Part shown: piece by piece, positions 9,285 through 17,214 of the stretch
How positions within the stretch are numbered: the first letter of the stretch is position 1
Layout of the letters: the number at the start of each line of letters is the position of its first letter
NCBI GenBank assembly: GCA_963801055.1
Contig: CAWDDE010000004.1
Coordinates: 1-64,000 of the forward strand
Direction: 5' to 3'
DNA length: 64,000 bases
DNA from: DASUPK01 sp963801055
GTDB lineage: Bacteria > Actinomycetota > Thermoleophilia > Solirubrobacterales > 70-9
Notes under the pieces: generated by a model
The model's input: only the letters and a program-made list of their open reading frames with translations
Databases searched by the model: none
What the model was told of the DNA's origin: nothing
Program-made: the position numbers and the translations under genes

Positions 9285-10047
9285 ATGCGCAAATACCTGA
9301 TCGGGATGATCGCTGCTCTCGCCGGTGCGCTGGCCCTTTCGAGCGTCGCCTCGGCGGACGTCACCTCCGTGGGCATCGTTTCCAACGTCACGCCCGCCAA
9401 GCAGAACAAGAAGGTGCGCGGGCCAGCGAACATCTTCTTCCAGAGCAGCGATACGCACGTGGGCAATAGGCCCTGCCCGCTGGGGACCGCCAATAGCCCG
9501 TCGTGTTACGCCTTCCCGCCCTCGGTCCAGAGCTCGATCACCTTCCCGAAGGACCTCAAGTTCACTGCGGGCAACATCCCGGACTGCTCGTTGTCGCGGA
9601 TCGTCGGCCAGTCCTCGGCCAGCGCCCGGGCGGCCTGTGCGGGGTCGATCGTCGGAGGCGGGAGGGAACGTCCAGGCGTTCTCCGATGGCCGGACGCTGA
9701 ACGGCACGATCACTGCGTTCAACGGGGCCCCCTCGGGCGGCAACGCCTCGCTGTACCTGCACGTCGAGTTCCCGGGCGTCGCCACGAAGCCGATCCTGAA
9801 CGGCGTCTTTCGGGGCAACAACCTGACGGTGCAGATCCCGCCGGTCCAGGGCTCGGTGATCGATGTCTTCAACACCGCGCTCAACGGCAAGAGGGTCGTC
9901 GGGAAGAACAAGAAGACCGGCAAGAAGACGACCTACGCTTCGATCAGGTGCTCGACCGGGAAGTGGACGACCACCGAAACGGTCAGCTATCAGGGCGGTA
10001 AGTCGCTGTCGACCTCGGTGACCAACAAGTGCAAGCAGAAGAAGTAG
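9285..10047 (+). pseudogene. Exported protein of unknown function, frameshifted
   Basis: AAAGGAG eight bases before ATG 9285 marks a good start. The protein opens with a signal peptide (ALAGALALSSVASA) and a mature part with conserved-looking Cys residues (NRPCP, SPSCYAF, IPDCS). Near 9655-9668 the reading shifts: frame 1 carries a convincing protein to AVGSIVGGG, and the continuation GGNVQAFSDGRTLNG is in the +1 frame, ending KCKQKK at 10047. One extra base explains this. Joined, it is about 253 residues with a Lys-rich C-terminal portion. Proteins of this kind are common in Thermoleophilia as I recall them, but I know no function. A strong terminator follows. Confidence 0.7.
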
Positions 10048-10071
10048 GAATCTTCCGCGTCTGAGGTTCCG

Positions 10072-10099
10072 AGAGGGGCGGCCGAACGGCCGCCCCTCT
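10072..10099 (+). terminator. Rho-independent type terminator
   Basis: A perfect 13-base-pair stem (AGAGGGGCGGCCG / CGGCCGCCCCTCT) closes on a two-base AA loop and is followed by TTCATTCC. It lies 24 bases after the stop of the exported protein and just before the cobalamin riboswitch, separating the two units. The T run is short, as is usual in high-GC bacteria. Confidence 0.8.
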
Positions 10100-10117
10100 T
10101 CATTCCGCCGCAGTAGG

Positions 10118-10345
10118 ATGGCGCGCGACATACGGCCGGTGGTCAAGGGAAGTCCGGTGAGAAGCCGGCGCGGTCCCGCCACTGTGACCGGGCCCAAGAT
10201 CAAACGGCGGCTCCTCCGCTTCGCGTGCGGGGCCGCCTTTGGGGCTGTTGCATCGCCACTGGGGAGCCGCCGGCTCCCTGGGAAGGCGCGGCAGTCGAGC
10301 CCGGAAGCCAGGAGACCTGTCCCCGGCCAGCCAACACGACCCTCG
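10118..10345 (+). promoter_or_regulatory. Cobalamin (AdoCbl-class) riboswitch
   Basis: The conserved core is clear: AAGGGAA at 10145-10151, CCGGTGAGAAGCCGG, GCGGTCCCGCCACTGTGA ending at 10187, GGGAAGGCGCGGCAG near 10280, and the B12 box AAGCCAGGAGACCTG at 10305-10319. The spacing and order fit the Rfam cobalamin class. It stands directly before the DUF4430/ECF operon, so that operon should be switched off when cobalamin is plentiful. Ends are approximate because the outer stem was judged by eye. Confidence 0.95.
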
Positions 10346-10359
10346 AGGAAGGGGTGGCT
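10329..10359 (+). promoter_or_regulatory. Candidate expression platform that hides the ribosome site
   Basis: AGCCA (10329-10333) can pair with TGGCT (10355-10359), and CCCT (10340-10343) with AGGG (10350-10353). The paired region contains the Shine-Dalgarno stretch GAGGAAGGGG for ATG 10363. This suggests translational control by the riboswitch rather than termination, which is the usual mode in actinobacteria. It was found by eye; folding energies were not computed. Confidence 0.55.
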
Positions 10360-10362
10360 CAG

Positions 10363-11400
10363 ATGAGAATCACCGTCTGGATCGCGACGCTGGCGTCGCT
10401 GTTGGTGCCTGCCTGGCTCGGCTCGGCGAGCGCCGACGCCAGCGTCGGCGCCGATCTCCGTGTAGTTGGCTCGAGTGGCCAGCTCGACGACATCACCCAG
10501 TACAGCGACACGACCACGATGCCGACCAGCCCGCAGGCCGACTGCTTCGGGCCCGGCAGCGGCGGCTCCGGGCAGGGCGTCGCGGTCCAGGGACCAAACG
10601 CCCTCGGCATCGACGTCGAGGCGGCGAAGAGCCGCAACCGGCTCAACCCGCTGCTGCTCACCGACAAGTTCGTGCCCGACGGCTTCGGCCTTGGTGTCTG
10701 CGGCATCGGCGGCCAAGTCGCTCAGGGCTCGGCCTTCTGGTACACGAAGGTGAACCACACCGGGCTGCAGGTCGGCGGCTCGCAGTTCCCGATCCGCGCC
10801 GGCGATCAGGTTCTCTGGTACTTGGCGCCGAACTTCCCGCCGCCCGCCGAGCTCGTGCTCAACGCCCCTGTCCGCGAGCCCCCGGGGACCCCCTTTCCGG
10901 TGCAGGTGCTCGCCTACGGCGACGACGGGACAGCCACGCCGGCCGCGGGCGCGGTCATTTCCGGCGGCGCGACGCCGGTCACCGCCGACGCGTCCGGCAA
11001 CGCCCAGGTGACGATCAGCGGCCCCGGCGCCGCGCAGATTCAGGCCACGCGCGGCGCGGACATCCCGAGCGCAGCGCTGGCCATCTGCTCCGCGGCGCAG
11101 ATCGGCGATTGCCCCTTGGCGCGAGGCCGGATCATCGTCGGATCCGACGGCGTCGATGACATCCTCGGCACGGCCGGAGACGACAGGATCAAGCCCCGTG
11201 CGGGCAACGACGGCGTGCGTGCGCTCGCGGGCGACGACAGGGTCGACGTGCGTGGCGGCGGCAAGGACCGGATCAACTGCGGCGGCGGCGACGACAGCGT
11301 CAAGGCGGACAAGCGCGACAAGATCGCCAAGAACTGCGAGCACCGCAGCCGCTCGACGAAGAAAAAGGGCAAGCACAAGGGGGCGAGGGGCAAGAAGTGA
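10363..11400 (+). CDS. Exported DUF4430 protein with RTX-like repeats, first gene of the B12 operon
   Basis: This is a 345-residue secreted protein. A signal peptide occupies residues 1-26. Residues 29-160 resemble DUF4430 (PF14478, related to the C-terminal domain of transcobalamin and intrinsic factor), with the motif SAFWYTKVNHTGLQVGG and LWYLAP. Residues 165-245 look like a beta-sandwich. Residues 262-315 hold four to five Gly/Asp repeats of the RTX type (GTAGDDRI, RAGNDGV, LAGDDRV), expected to bind calcium, then a Lys-rich tail. ATG 10363 is chosen because the signal peptide starts there and GAGGAAGGGG lies ahead; the longer frame to 10225 runs through the riboswitch. With its riboswitch and ECF neighbours, a role in capturing cobalamin at the surface is likely but inferred. 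Confidence 0.85.
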   Translation: MRITVWIATLASLLVPAWLGSASADASVGADLRVVGSSGQLDDITQYSDTTTMPTSPQADCFGPGSGGSGQGVAVQGPNALGIDVEAAKSRNRLNPLLLTDKFVPDGFGLGVCGIGGQVAQGSAFWYTKVNHTGLQVGGSQFPIRAGDQVLWYLAPNFPPPAELVLNAPVREPPGTPFPVQVLAYGDDGTATPAAGAVISGGATPVTADASGNAQVTISGPGAAQIQATRGADIPSAALAICSAAQIGDCPLARGRIIVGSDGVDDILGTAGDDRIKPRAGNDGVRALAGDDRVDVRGGGKDRINCGGGDDSVKADKRDKIAKNCEHRSRSTKKKGKHKGARGKK

Positions 11401-12301
11401 GATCGGCCCGCCGCCTCGCGGCCGCCCTGGCGCTCTGCGCCACCGCGGCCGCCGGCTGCGGGCTCGGCGCCCGGTGAGGACGAGGGTGACGTCACCCTGA
11501 CCGTGACGCGCGACTATGGCAGCAAGGTCATGCTCCAGAAGACCGACTCGATCAAACAGTCCGACACCGTGCTCCGTGTCCTTGACCGAAACGCGGAGAT
11601 CACGACCCGCTACGGCGGCGGGTTCATCCAGTCGATCGACGGGCTCGCGGGCAGCCACGAGTGGCGGCCGCAGCAGCGACTGGTTCTTCTACGTGAACGG
11701 GATCGAGTCGCCGATCGGCTCCGCCCAGTACGACCTCTCCGGAGGGGACCGGATCTGGTGGGACCACCGCGACTGGACCGCCGCCATGCGGGTCCCGGCG
11801 GTGGTCGGCTCCTGGCCGGAGCCCTTCCTGCACGGCTTCCAGGGAACCCGCTGGCCGGCCGCCGTGGGCTGCCGTGCGGCCATGGCGCTCTGTCAAACGG
11901 TGTCCCGGCGCCTCGTAGCGGCCGGTGCTCGAGAAGGCGGCGCTGCGAGCAACGCGATCGCCGTCGAGGTCGGGCCGTGGGCCGCGATCCGACATGACCA
12001 TGCTGCTGCGTTGCTCTCGCAGTCGCCCGATCGCAGCGGGGTCTTTGCCCGCTTCGTCGGGGCGAAGAAGCCGCTGCTCGAGCTGCTCAACGAGCGCGGG
12101 GAACCCGCCGGCAGCATCGGCAAGGGAGGGGGTCTGCTAGCCGCGCTCCGGCCGGGGGGCGGGCCTCCAGTCTGGGTCGTGACCGGAACGGACAGCAAAG
12201 GCGTTGCTGCCGCGGCCAACCTGATCGGCGGCGCCCTGCGGAACCGTTACGCGGTGGCCACGCAGCCGGGTGCAGGAGCGATCGGAGTGCCGGTCCCGTG
12301 A
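11397..12301 (+). pseudogene. DUF4430 lipoprotein, second gene of the B12 operon, two frameshifts
   Basis: GTG 11397 overlaps the previous TGA. The first frame gives a lipoprotein signal ending in the lipobox AAAGC and then hits a stop at 11475. The next frame continues with GEDEGDVTLTVTRDYGSK and GGFIQSIDGLAGSHEW up to about 11662. The third frame carries SDWFFYVNGIESPIGSA and DRIWWDHRDWTAA, the DUF4430 signature, and runs to 12301. Two single-base insertions, near 11460 and 11662, restore one protein of about 300 residues. The C-terminal part (WVVTGTDSKGVAAAA) looks like a further conserved domain. The family resembles the cobalamin-binding beta domain of transcobalamin. It may be broken in this strain or misread. 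Confidence 0.8.
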
Positions 12302-13179
12302 GGCCCGCGCTCGCCTACACGCCGGGCCGCAGCCCTCTGCATCGGGCGTCGCCGGGGGCGGCGATCGCGTACCTGGGTGCGCTGGCGGCCCTGGGCTTCA
12401 TCTACTCGAGCCCGCTGGTCCTGGTCGCCGCTGGACTCGCGACGGTCCTCGCGGGCCTCGCGGCGGGAGCCGGTCGAGCCGTCCGGGCCTCGCTGCGGCT
12501 CGCCCTGCCGCTCTTGCTCTTCATGGTTCTCGTCAACGCCCTGGTCAGCCACCGTGGCGAGACGGTGCTGGTGCGCGGCTGGGAGATGCCAGTGCTGGGC
12601 AACACCGACGTGACGCTCGAGTCCCTGGCGGCGGGCGGAGCAATCGGCCTGCGGGTGGTGGCGGTGGTGCTCGTGTTCGCGGTCTACTCCGCCTGCGTCG
12701 ACCCGGATCGCGTGCTGCGCGCACTGCGTCCGATCGCCCGCCGGTCGGCCATGACTGCCGGCCTGGTCACCCGGATGGTCCCGCTGGCCGCCGCCGACGG
12801 GGCTCGCCTGAGAGAGGCCGCGGCCCTGCGTGGCCCGGGCGCGGAGCCGGTAGGTCGCGCGGCGATGGCGCGGCGGCTGGTCGAAGGCTCCCTTGATCGG
12901 GCCGTCGACGTTGCCGCCACCCTCGAGCTTCGAGGCCACTCGCTTGGTGTGAGATCCCAGCGCCGACGGGAGCGCTCTCTTGACGACGCCCCGCTCTACG
13001 CGACAGGCGCCGCGCTCCTGCTGATTGCAGCGCTCGCCCGGATCGCCGGGGCTGGGGGCTTCGAGACCTACCCCCGCATCGAGATGGCCACGGGCGCGGT
13101 CACGATCGGGCTCTGCGCCGCGCTGATCGGGGTCGCGGCAGTTCCGTTCGCGCTGCGGAGGTGGCGGTCGCGTGGCTGA
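12298..13179 (+). CDS. ecfT: Energy-coupling factor transporter transmembrane protein EcfT
   Basis: This is a 293-residue CbiQ/EcfT family membrane protein, the scaffold that joins the ATPases to the substrate-binding S component. Hydrophobic segments lie near residues 20-60, 62-82, 104-130 and 220-285. The coupling helices contain the family motif Ala-Arg-Gly-like ELRGH (residues 212-216) and EAAALRGPG (about residue 174-182). GTG 12298 overlaps the previous TGA (GTGA), and the gene overlaps the ATPase gene by eight bases. It lies under the cobalamin riboswitch, so cobalamin or a precursor is the probable substrate; cobalt is an alternative because the CbiQ family also serves metal importers. 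Confidence 0.9.
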   Translation: MRPALAYTPGRSPLHRASPGAAIAYLGALAALGFIYSSPLVLVAAGLATVLAGLAAGAGRAVRASLRLALPLLLFMVLVNALVSHRGETVLVRGWEMPVLGNTDVTLESLAAGGAIGLRVVAVVLVFAVYSACVDPDRVLRALRPIARRSAMTAGLVTRMVPLAAADGARLREAAALRGPGAEPVGRAAMARRLVEGSLDRAVDVAATLELRGHSLGVRSQRRRERSLDDAPLYATGAALLLIAALARIAGAGGFETYPRIEMATGAVTIGLCAALIGVAAVPFALRRWRSRG

Positions 13180-14815
13180 CGTCGCGTTGCGCACGAGCGG
13201 GCTCACCTACCGGTACCCCGGCGCCGCCCGCGACGCCCTGCGGGGAATCGACCTGCAAGTGGAGTCCGGCGAGTTCGTGGTCATCGCGGGCCGCTCCGGC
13301 TCCGGCAAGTCGACCCTCTTGCGGGCCGCCTGCGGACTGGTGCCGCACTTTCACGGCGGGCAGGTCGAGGGCGAGCTGGAGGTGGCCGGAATGGAGGTGA
13401 GCTCCCATGGGCCTGCCGAGCTCGCCGAGGTGGTCGGGCTGGTTGCCCAGGAGCCGGAGACGCAGGTGGTGAGCACGACCGTGAGGGCCGAGATCGAGCT
13501 CCCCCTCGAGCTTCGCGGCGTCTCGCCGGCCGCCAGGTCGCGGGCCGTCGAGGAGGTGTCCCTGGCGCTCGCGATCGACGGGCTCCTCGATCGGACCACG
13601 GACACGCTCTCCGGCGGCGAGCTGCAGCGGGTCGCGCTGGCGGCGGCCCTCGCTACCCGGCCGCGCCTGGTGCTGCTCGACGAGCCCACCTCTCAGCTCG
13701 ACCCGGTGGCGGGCGACGAGCTGACCTCGCTCCTGCGACGGTTGAACGAGGAGTGGGGGGTGGCCGTGCTGCTCGGCGAGCATCGCCTGGAGCGCTGCCT
13801 GGCGGCCGCCGACCGGGTCCTGGCCCTCGACGATGGCGCGGTCGCCTTCGACGGCGCGCCCTCGGATTTCCTGAGCTGGGCTCTCGACCGCGATCCCGCC
13901 CTGGCCACCCCCGGCGCGCGGCTGCTCGACGGTGTCGGGCTGACCGCCCCGGCGAGCGTCCGCGAGGCGCGCCGCACCCTGCAGGGGGCGGGCGTCCAGC
14001 TCGCGCCGAGCGAGCCGCCCGCCGAGGGGGCGGCGCGCGCGCGCCGCAGCGATCCGGCGCTGGCGTTCCGGGACCTCTGGGTGGAGCTGGGAGACGGGGA
14101 GGAGCGGACCGAGGCCCTCCGGGGCGTTGAGCTCCAGATCAAGCCCGGCGAGCGGGTGGTCCTGATGGGCAGCAATGGCGCCGGGAAGACCACGCTCCTG
14201 CGGGCGGCGGCCGGGTTGATCGAGCCGCAGCGGGGCGGCATCGAGTCCCCACGCGGGGTTGCACTGCTGCCCCAGAGGCCGGGCGACCTCTTCGTCCACG
14301 AGCGGGTCGGGGAGGAGCTGCGCGGCGCCGCCGGGTCCGAGGCCTTGCGGCGCTTCGGCCTCGATGGCCTGGAGGAGGCGGATCCCCGCGACCTTTCGGG
14401 CGGCGAGCGCCAGCGCCTCGCCCTGGCCATCGTCGTCGCCGGCCGTGACACCAGGGAGGGGGAGCTGCCCGGCGCCCTGCTGCTCGACGAGCCGACCCGG
14501 GGTATGGACCGGGCCCGCAAGGGCGAGCTGGCGGCGCTCGGCGTGCAGCTGGCAGAGCGCGGGACGGCGGTGATGGTCGCCACCCATGACGTCGAGTTCG
14601 CGGCGACGTTCGCCGACCGGGTCGTCCTCCTCGCGCGGGGGGAGGTCGCAGCGGATGGCGCCGCGGCCGAGCTCCTCGCGGGCGGCTGGTACTTCTCGAG
14701 CGAGGTGGCGCGGATCCTCGACGGCGCCGCGATCACCGTCGAGGAGGGCGCCTCGGTCCTGCGCGACGCATTGGCCGGCCGGCCGGCGGTCCGGGCCAGG
14801 GAGGGGGCGAAGTGA
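13172..14815 (+). CDS. ECF transporter ATPase, two EcfA domains fused
   Basis: This 547-residue protein carries two complete ABC ATPase domains in tandem, corresponding to EcfA1 and EcfA2. Domain 1: Walker A GRSGSGKST (residues 43-51), signature LSGGELQR, Walker B LVLLDEPTSQLD. Domain 2: Walker A GSNGAGKTT, signature LSGGERQR, Walker B ALLLDEPTRGMD. About 100 residues link them. Fusion fixes a 1:1 pairing of the two ATPases, which fits an ECF transporter. GTG 13172 is inside the end of ecfT, and the stop overlaps the next start (GTGA), showing translational coupling. No key catalytic motif is missing. Confidence 0.93.
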   Translation: MADVALRTSGLTYRYPGAARDALRGIDLQVESGEFVVIAGRSGSGKSTLLRAACGLVPHFHGGQVEGELEVAGMEVSSHGPAELAEVVGLVAQEPETQVVSTTVRAEIELPLELRGVSPAARSRAVEEVSLALAIDGLLDRTTDTLSGGELQRVALAAALATRPRLVLLDEPTSQLDPVAGDELTSLLRRLNEEWGVAVLLGEHRLERCLAAADRVLALDDGAVAFDGAPSDFLSWALDRDPALATPGARLLDGVGLTAPASVREARRTLQGAGVQLAPSEPPAEGAARARRSDPALAFRDLWVELGDGEERTEALRGVELQIKPGERVVLMGSNGAGKTTLLRAAAGLIEPQRGGIESPRGVALLPQRPGDLFVHERVGEELRGAAGSEALRRFGLDGLEEADPRDLSGGERQRLALAIVVAGRDTREGELPGALLLDEPTRGMDRARKGELAALGVQLAERGTAVMVATHDVEFAATFADRVVLLARGEVAADGAAAELLAGGWYFSSEVARILDGAAITVEEGASVLRDALAGRPAVRAREGAK

Positions 14816-16689
14816 GCTGGCAGCTCGGCGTCCTCTTGGTGCTCGCGGCGATGCTGATCGGCGGTTTCGCCTGGTATGAGCGCTCGCGCCCACCCTCCCA
14901 GATCGTGGCCCTGGTCGCGGCGCTGGCCGCGATCTCGGTTGCCGGCCGGGTTGCCTTCTCGCCGATCCCGAATGTGGTGCCGACCACCGACATCACGCTG
15001 ATCGCCGGGTTCGCGCTCGGGGCGGCGCCGGGCTTCGCGGTGGGCGCGCTCTCCGGCCTGGTCTCCAACTTCTGGCTCGGGCAGGGGCCCTGGACGCCCT
15101 GGCAGATGGCCGGCTGGGGCATGACCGGCCTGTTCGGCGCCTGGCTTGCGGCTCTCAGCGGCCGGAGGCTCGGCCGGGTGTGGCTTGCGGTGGTTTGCGC
15201 CCTGGCCGGGTTCGCCTACGGCGCCCTGCTGGACTTCTCGTTGATGGTCACCTACGGCGGCGAGCAGTCGCTTGACCGCTTTCTGGCCATCTCGGCTAGA
15301 GGGGTCCCCTTCAACATCGCCCACGCGGGCGGGAACGCGGTCCTGGCGCTCGTTGCCGGGCCCGCGATGGTCCGGATGCTGCTCCGCTACCGGCGCCGCT
15401 TCGAGTACGCCTGGAGGCGCGGCGCACCTGCCGCGACGGCCCGAGCGGGCGGAGCCGCGACAGCCGCCTGCCTGGTCGCCGCCCTGCTGCTCGCCGCCCC
15501 GGCTCTGCTGCCCGGCGACCGGGCCCAGGCCTCCGGTGCCGGGCCCGGCTCGGCCGTGGCCTGGCTGCGCGGCGCGGAGAACGACGACGGCGGCTTCGGC
15601 TTCGCGCGGGGCGAGGAATCCAGTCCGGCGATGACCGGCTGGGCCGTGCTCGGGCTCGAGGCGGCAGGTGTCAACCCGCTCGACGTCGACCACGGCGACG
15701 CCACCCCGATCTCCTACCTGGCCGGCACGGTCGGCGAGATCAGCACGACGGGCGACATCGAGCGCACGATCCTCGTCCTACGGGGTGCCGGACTCGATCC
15801 GCGCCAATTCCAGGGGCGCGACCTGGTCGCCCGTCTGCTCGCGCGCCGCGGCGGGGACGGCTCCTGGGGTGGCCAGGTGAACCCGACCGCGTTCGGGATC
15901 CTCGCGCTGGAGGCCGCCGGCGCGACGTCCGGCAACTCCCGCTCGGCGGGCTGGCTGCGGACGCACCAGAACCAGGACGGAGGCTGGGGCTTCGCGCCGG
16001 GCTCGGCAAGCGATCCGGACAGCACCGGCGCCGTCCTGCAGGCGCTCGCCGCCGGAGGGAGCAGAGCAGGGATGCGGGGCGGGGTCTCCTATCTGCGAAG
16101 AGTCCAGCGGCCGGGAGGTGGGTTCGCTCTCAGCGGTGGCCCGGCCAACGCCCAGTCGACGGCCTGGGCGGTGCAGGGGCTGGCCGCCGCGGGTGTCTCG
16201 CCTTCCTCGGTGCGGAGCGGAGGCCGCTCGCCGCTCGACTATCTGTCGGGAGTCCGGGCAGCGGACGGCCACTACCGCTACTCCACCTCCAGCGACCAGA
16301 CGCCCGTCTGGGTCACCGGGCAGGCCCTGATGGCTGCCAACGGCGCCGCCTTCCCGCTCAGCCCGGTCCCCAGGCAGGTCTCGACGCCTCGGGCCGTCGT
16401 TCCAGACCGAGCCGGCGGCGGCGCCCCCGCTCAGGGCTCGGGCGGGAAGGCGGAAAAGACGCACGGACAGCGCGATCCCGGCGGGACCTCGGGAGCCCAG
16501 CCCTCGGAGCAGCCCACTTCGCAGCCCCTCGCGCCGGCCGCGTCCAGCGGCGACGATGGGGGTGGAGGTGGAATCCTCGGCTGGCTGATCGCGATCGCCG
16601 CCGCGGGCGCCCTCGCGGCCGCAGCATGGGGCGGCTGGGTCCTGTACCGGCGCCGTCTGCCTGACCGTCCGGCGGGGCCAGGCCACTAG
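14812..16689 (+). CDS. ECF S component fused to an extracellular alpha/alpha-toroid domain
   Basis: This 625-residue fusion has three parts. Residues 1-205 are a multi-helix ECF-S substrate-binding protein (six hydrophobic segments; VPTTDITLIAGFALGAAPG typical of the family). Residues about 215-240 form another helix ending near AQA, like an internal signal. Residues 245-520 hold repeats of the squalene-cyclase/prenyltransferase type (WLRGAENDDGGFGF, GDGSWGG, NQDGGWGFAPGS, PGGGFALSGG), which build an alpha/alpha barrel. A Ser/Pro/Gly linker and a final anchor helix (residues 592-612) follow, with the end RRRLPDRP. The barrel thus sits outside, tethered at both ends. Intrinsic factor and transcobalamin have the same barrel plus a DUF4430-like domain. 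No cyclase active-site DxDD is seen. Confidence 0.88.
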   Translation: MSWQLGVLLVLAAMLIGGFAWYERSRPPSQIVALVAALAAISVAGRVAFSPIPNVVPTTDITLIAGFALGAAPGFAVGALSGLVSNFWLGQGPWTPWQMAGWGMTGLFGAWLAALSGRRLGRVWLAVVCALAGFAYGALLDFSLMVTYGGEQSLDRFLAISARGVPFNIAHAGGNAVLALVAGPAMVRMLLRYRRRFEYAWRRGAPAATARAGGAATAACLVAALLLAAPALLPGDRAQASGAGPGSAVAWLRGAENDDGGFGFARGEESSPAMTGWAVLGLEAAGVNPLDVDHGDATPISYLAGTVGEISTTGDIERTILVLRGAGLDPRQFQGRDLVARLLARRGGDGSWGGQVNPTAFGILALEAAGATSGNSRSAGWLRTHQNQDGGWGFAPGSASDPDSTGAVLQALAAGGSRAGMRGGVSYLRRVQRPGGGFALSGGPANAQSTAWAVQGLAAAGVSPSSVRSGGRSPLDYLSGVRAADGHYRYSTSSDQTPVWVTGQALMAANGAAFPLSPVPRQVSTPRAVVPDRAGGGAPAQGSGGKAEKTHGQRDPGGTSGAQPSEQPTSQPLAPAASSGDDGGGGGILGWLIAIAAAGALAAAAWGGWVLYRRRLPDRPAGPGH

Positions 16690-16704
16690 CTAGCCTCCCC
16701 CTCG

Positions 16705-17214
16705 ATGGAAGTCGAGGAGGCGATTCGCACGCGGCGCACCCACAAGGCGTTTCGGCCCGAGCAGGTCGACCGCGAGCTGGTCGGGGGGATCCTCGACCTG
16801 GCGCGCTGGGCCCCGAACCACAACCTGACCAATCCCTGGCGCTTTCGGGTGGTCGGCCCCAAGACCTTGGAGCGGCTCAAGGACGCAGCCGGGCCCGAGT
16901 CCGCGTCCAAGCTCGACCGCGCCCCGACCCTGGTCGTCTGCTCCTGCGCGCTGACCGGCGACCCGATCCAGGACGAGGAGGACCTGCACGCCGCCGCCTG
17001 CGCCGCCTACATCGTCCTGCTCGCCGCCCACAGCCGGGGACTTGCGACCTACTGGCGGACGCCCGAGGTCCTCCGCACTCCCGAGGGCCGCGCCGCCGTC
17101 GGCATGCCCGACGACGAGCGCTTCATCGGGCTGCTCCACCTCGGCAGCCCGGTCCAGGAGCAGCGCGCGCCGGAGCGGCTCCCGGCGGACCAGGTGGTCG
17201 AGTTCCTCGAATGA
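16705..17214 (+). CDS. Nitroreductase family protein
   Basis: This 169-residue FMN-dependent nitroreductase-fold protein is short for the family and of the YdjA type. The N-terminal RRTHKAF contacts FMN phosphate in relatives, and WAPNHNLTNPWRF is the conserved His/Pro motif. The rest contains the helix HAAACAAYIVLLAAHSRGL and the LHLGSP strand. It starts 15 bases after the B12 operon and overlaps glpD by ATGA, so it may be read with either. BluB, the nitroreductase-like enzyme that makes the lower ligand of B12, was considered, but the motifs fit YdjA better. Substrate unknown. Confidence 0.85.
   Translation: MEVEEAIRTRRTHKAFRPEQVDRELVGGILDLARWAPNHNLTNPWRFRVVGPKTLERLKDAAGPESASKLDRAPTLVVCSCALTGDPIQDEEDLHAAACAAYIVLLAAHSRGLATYWRTPEVLRTPEGRAAVGMPDDERFIGLLHLGSPVQEQRAPERLPADQVVEFLE

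Noticed and set aside
9562..11658. A 698-codon open frame on the minus strand across the B12 riboswitch and DUF4430 gene
   Set aside because: It is an antisense shadow of GC-rich coding sequence: low-complexity Arg/Ala/Gly content, no domain, no ribosome site, and it runs through the riboswitch and terminator.
13693..15693. A 666-codon minus-strand frame under the ECF genes
   Set aside because: Low-complexity antisense shadow; the plus strand has ABC motifs and membrane helices.
14812..16689. A squalene-hopene cyclase or hopanoid biosynthesis gene
   Set aside because: The repeats resemble cyclase repeats, but no DxDD active-site motif is present and the N-terminal part is an ECF S component under a cobalamin riboswitch.
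16705..17214. Nitroreductase as BluB, the DMB synthase of B12 synthesis
   Set aside because: Position beside the B12 operon is tempting, but length and motifs are those of YdjA-type nitroreductases and there are no other B12 synthesis genes.
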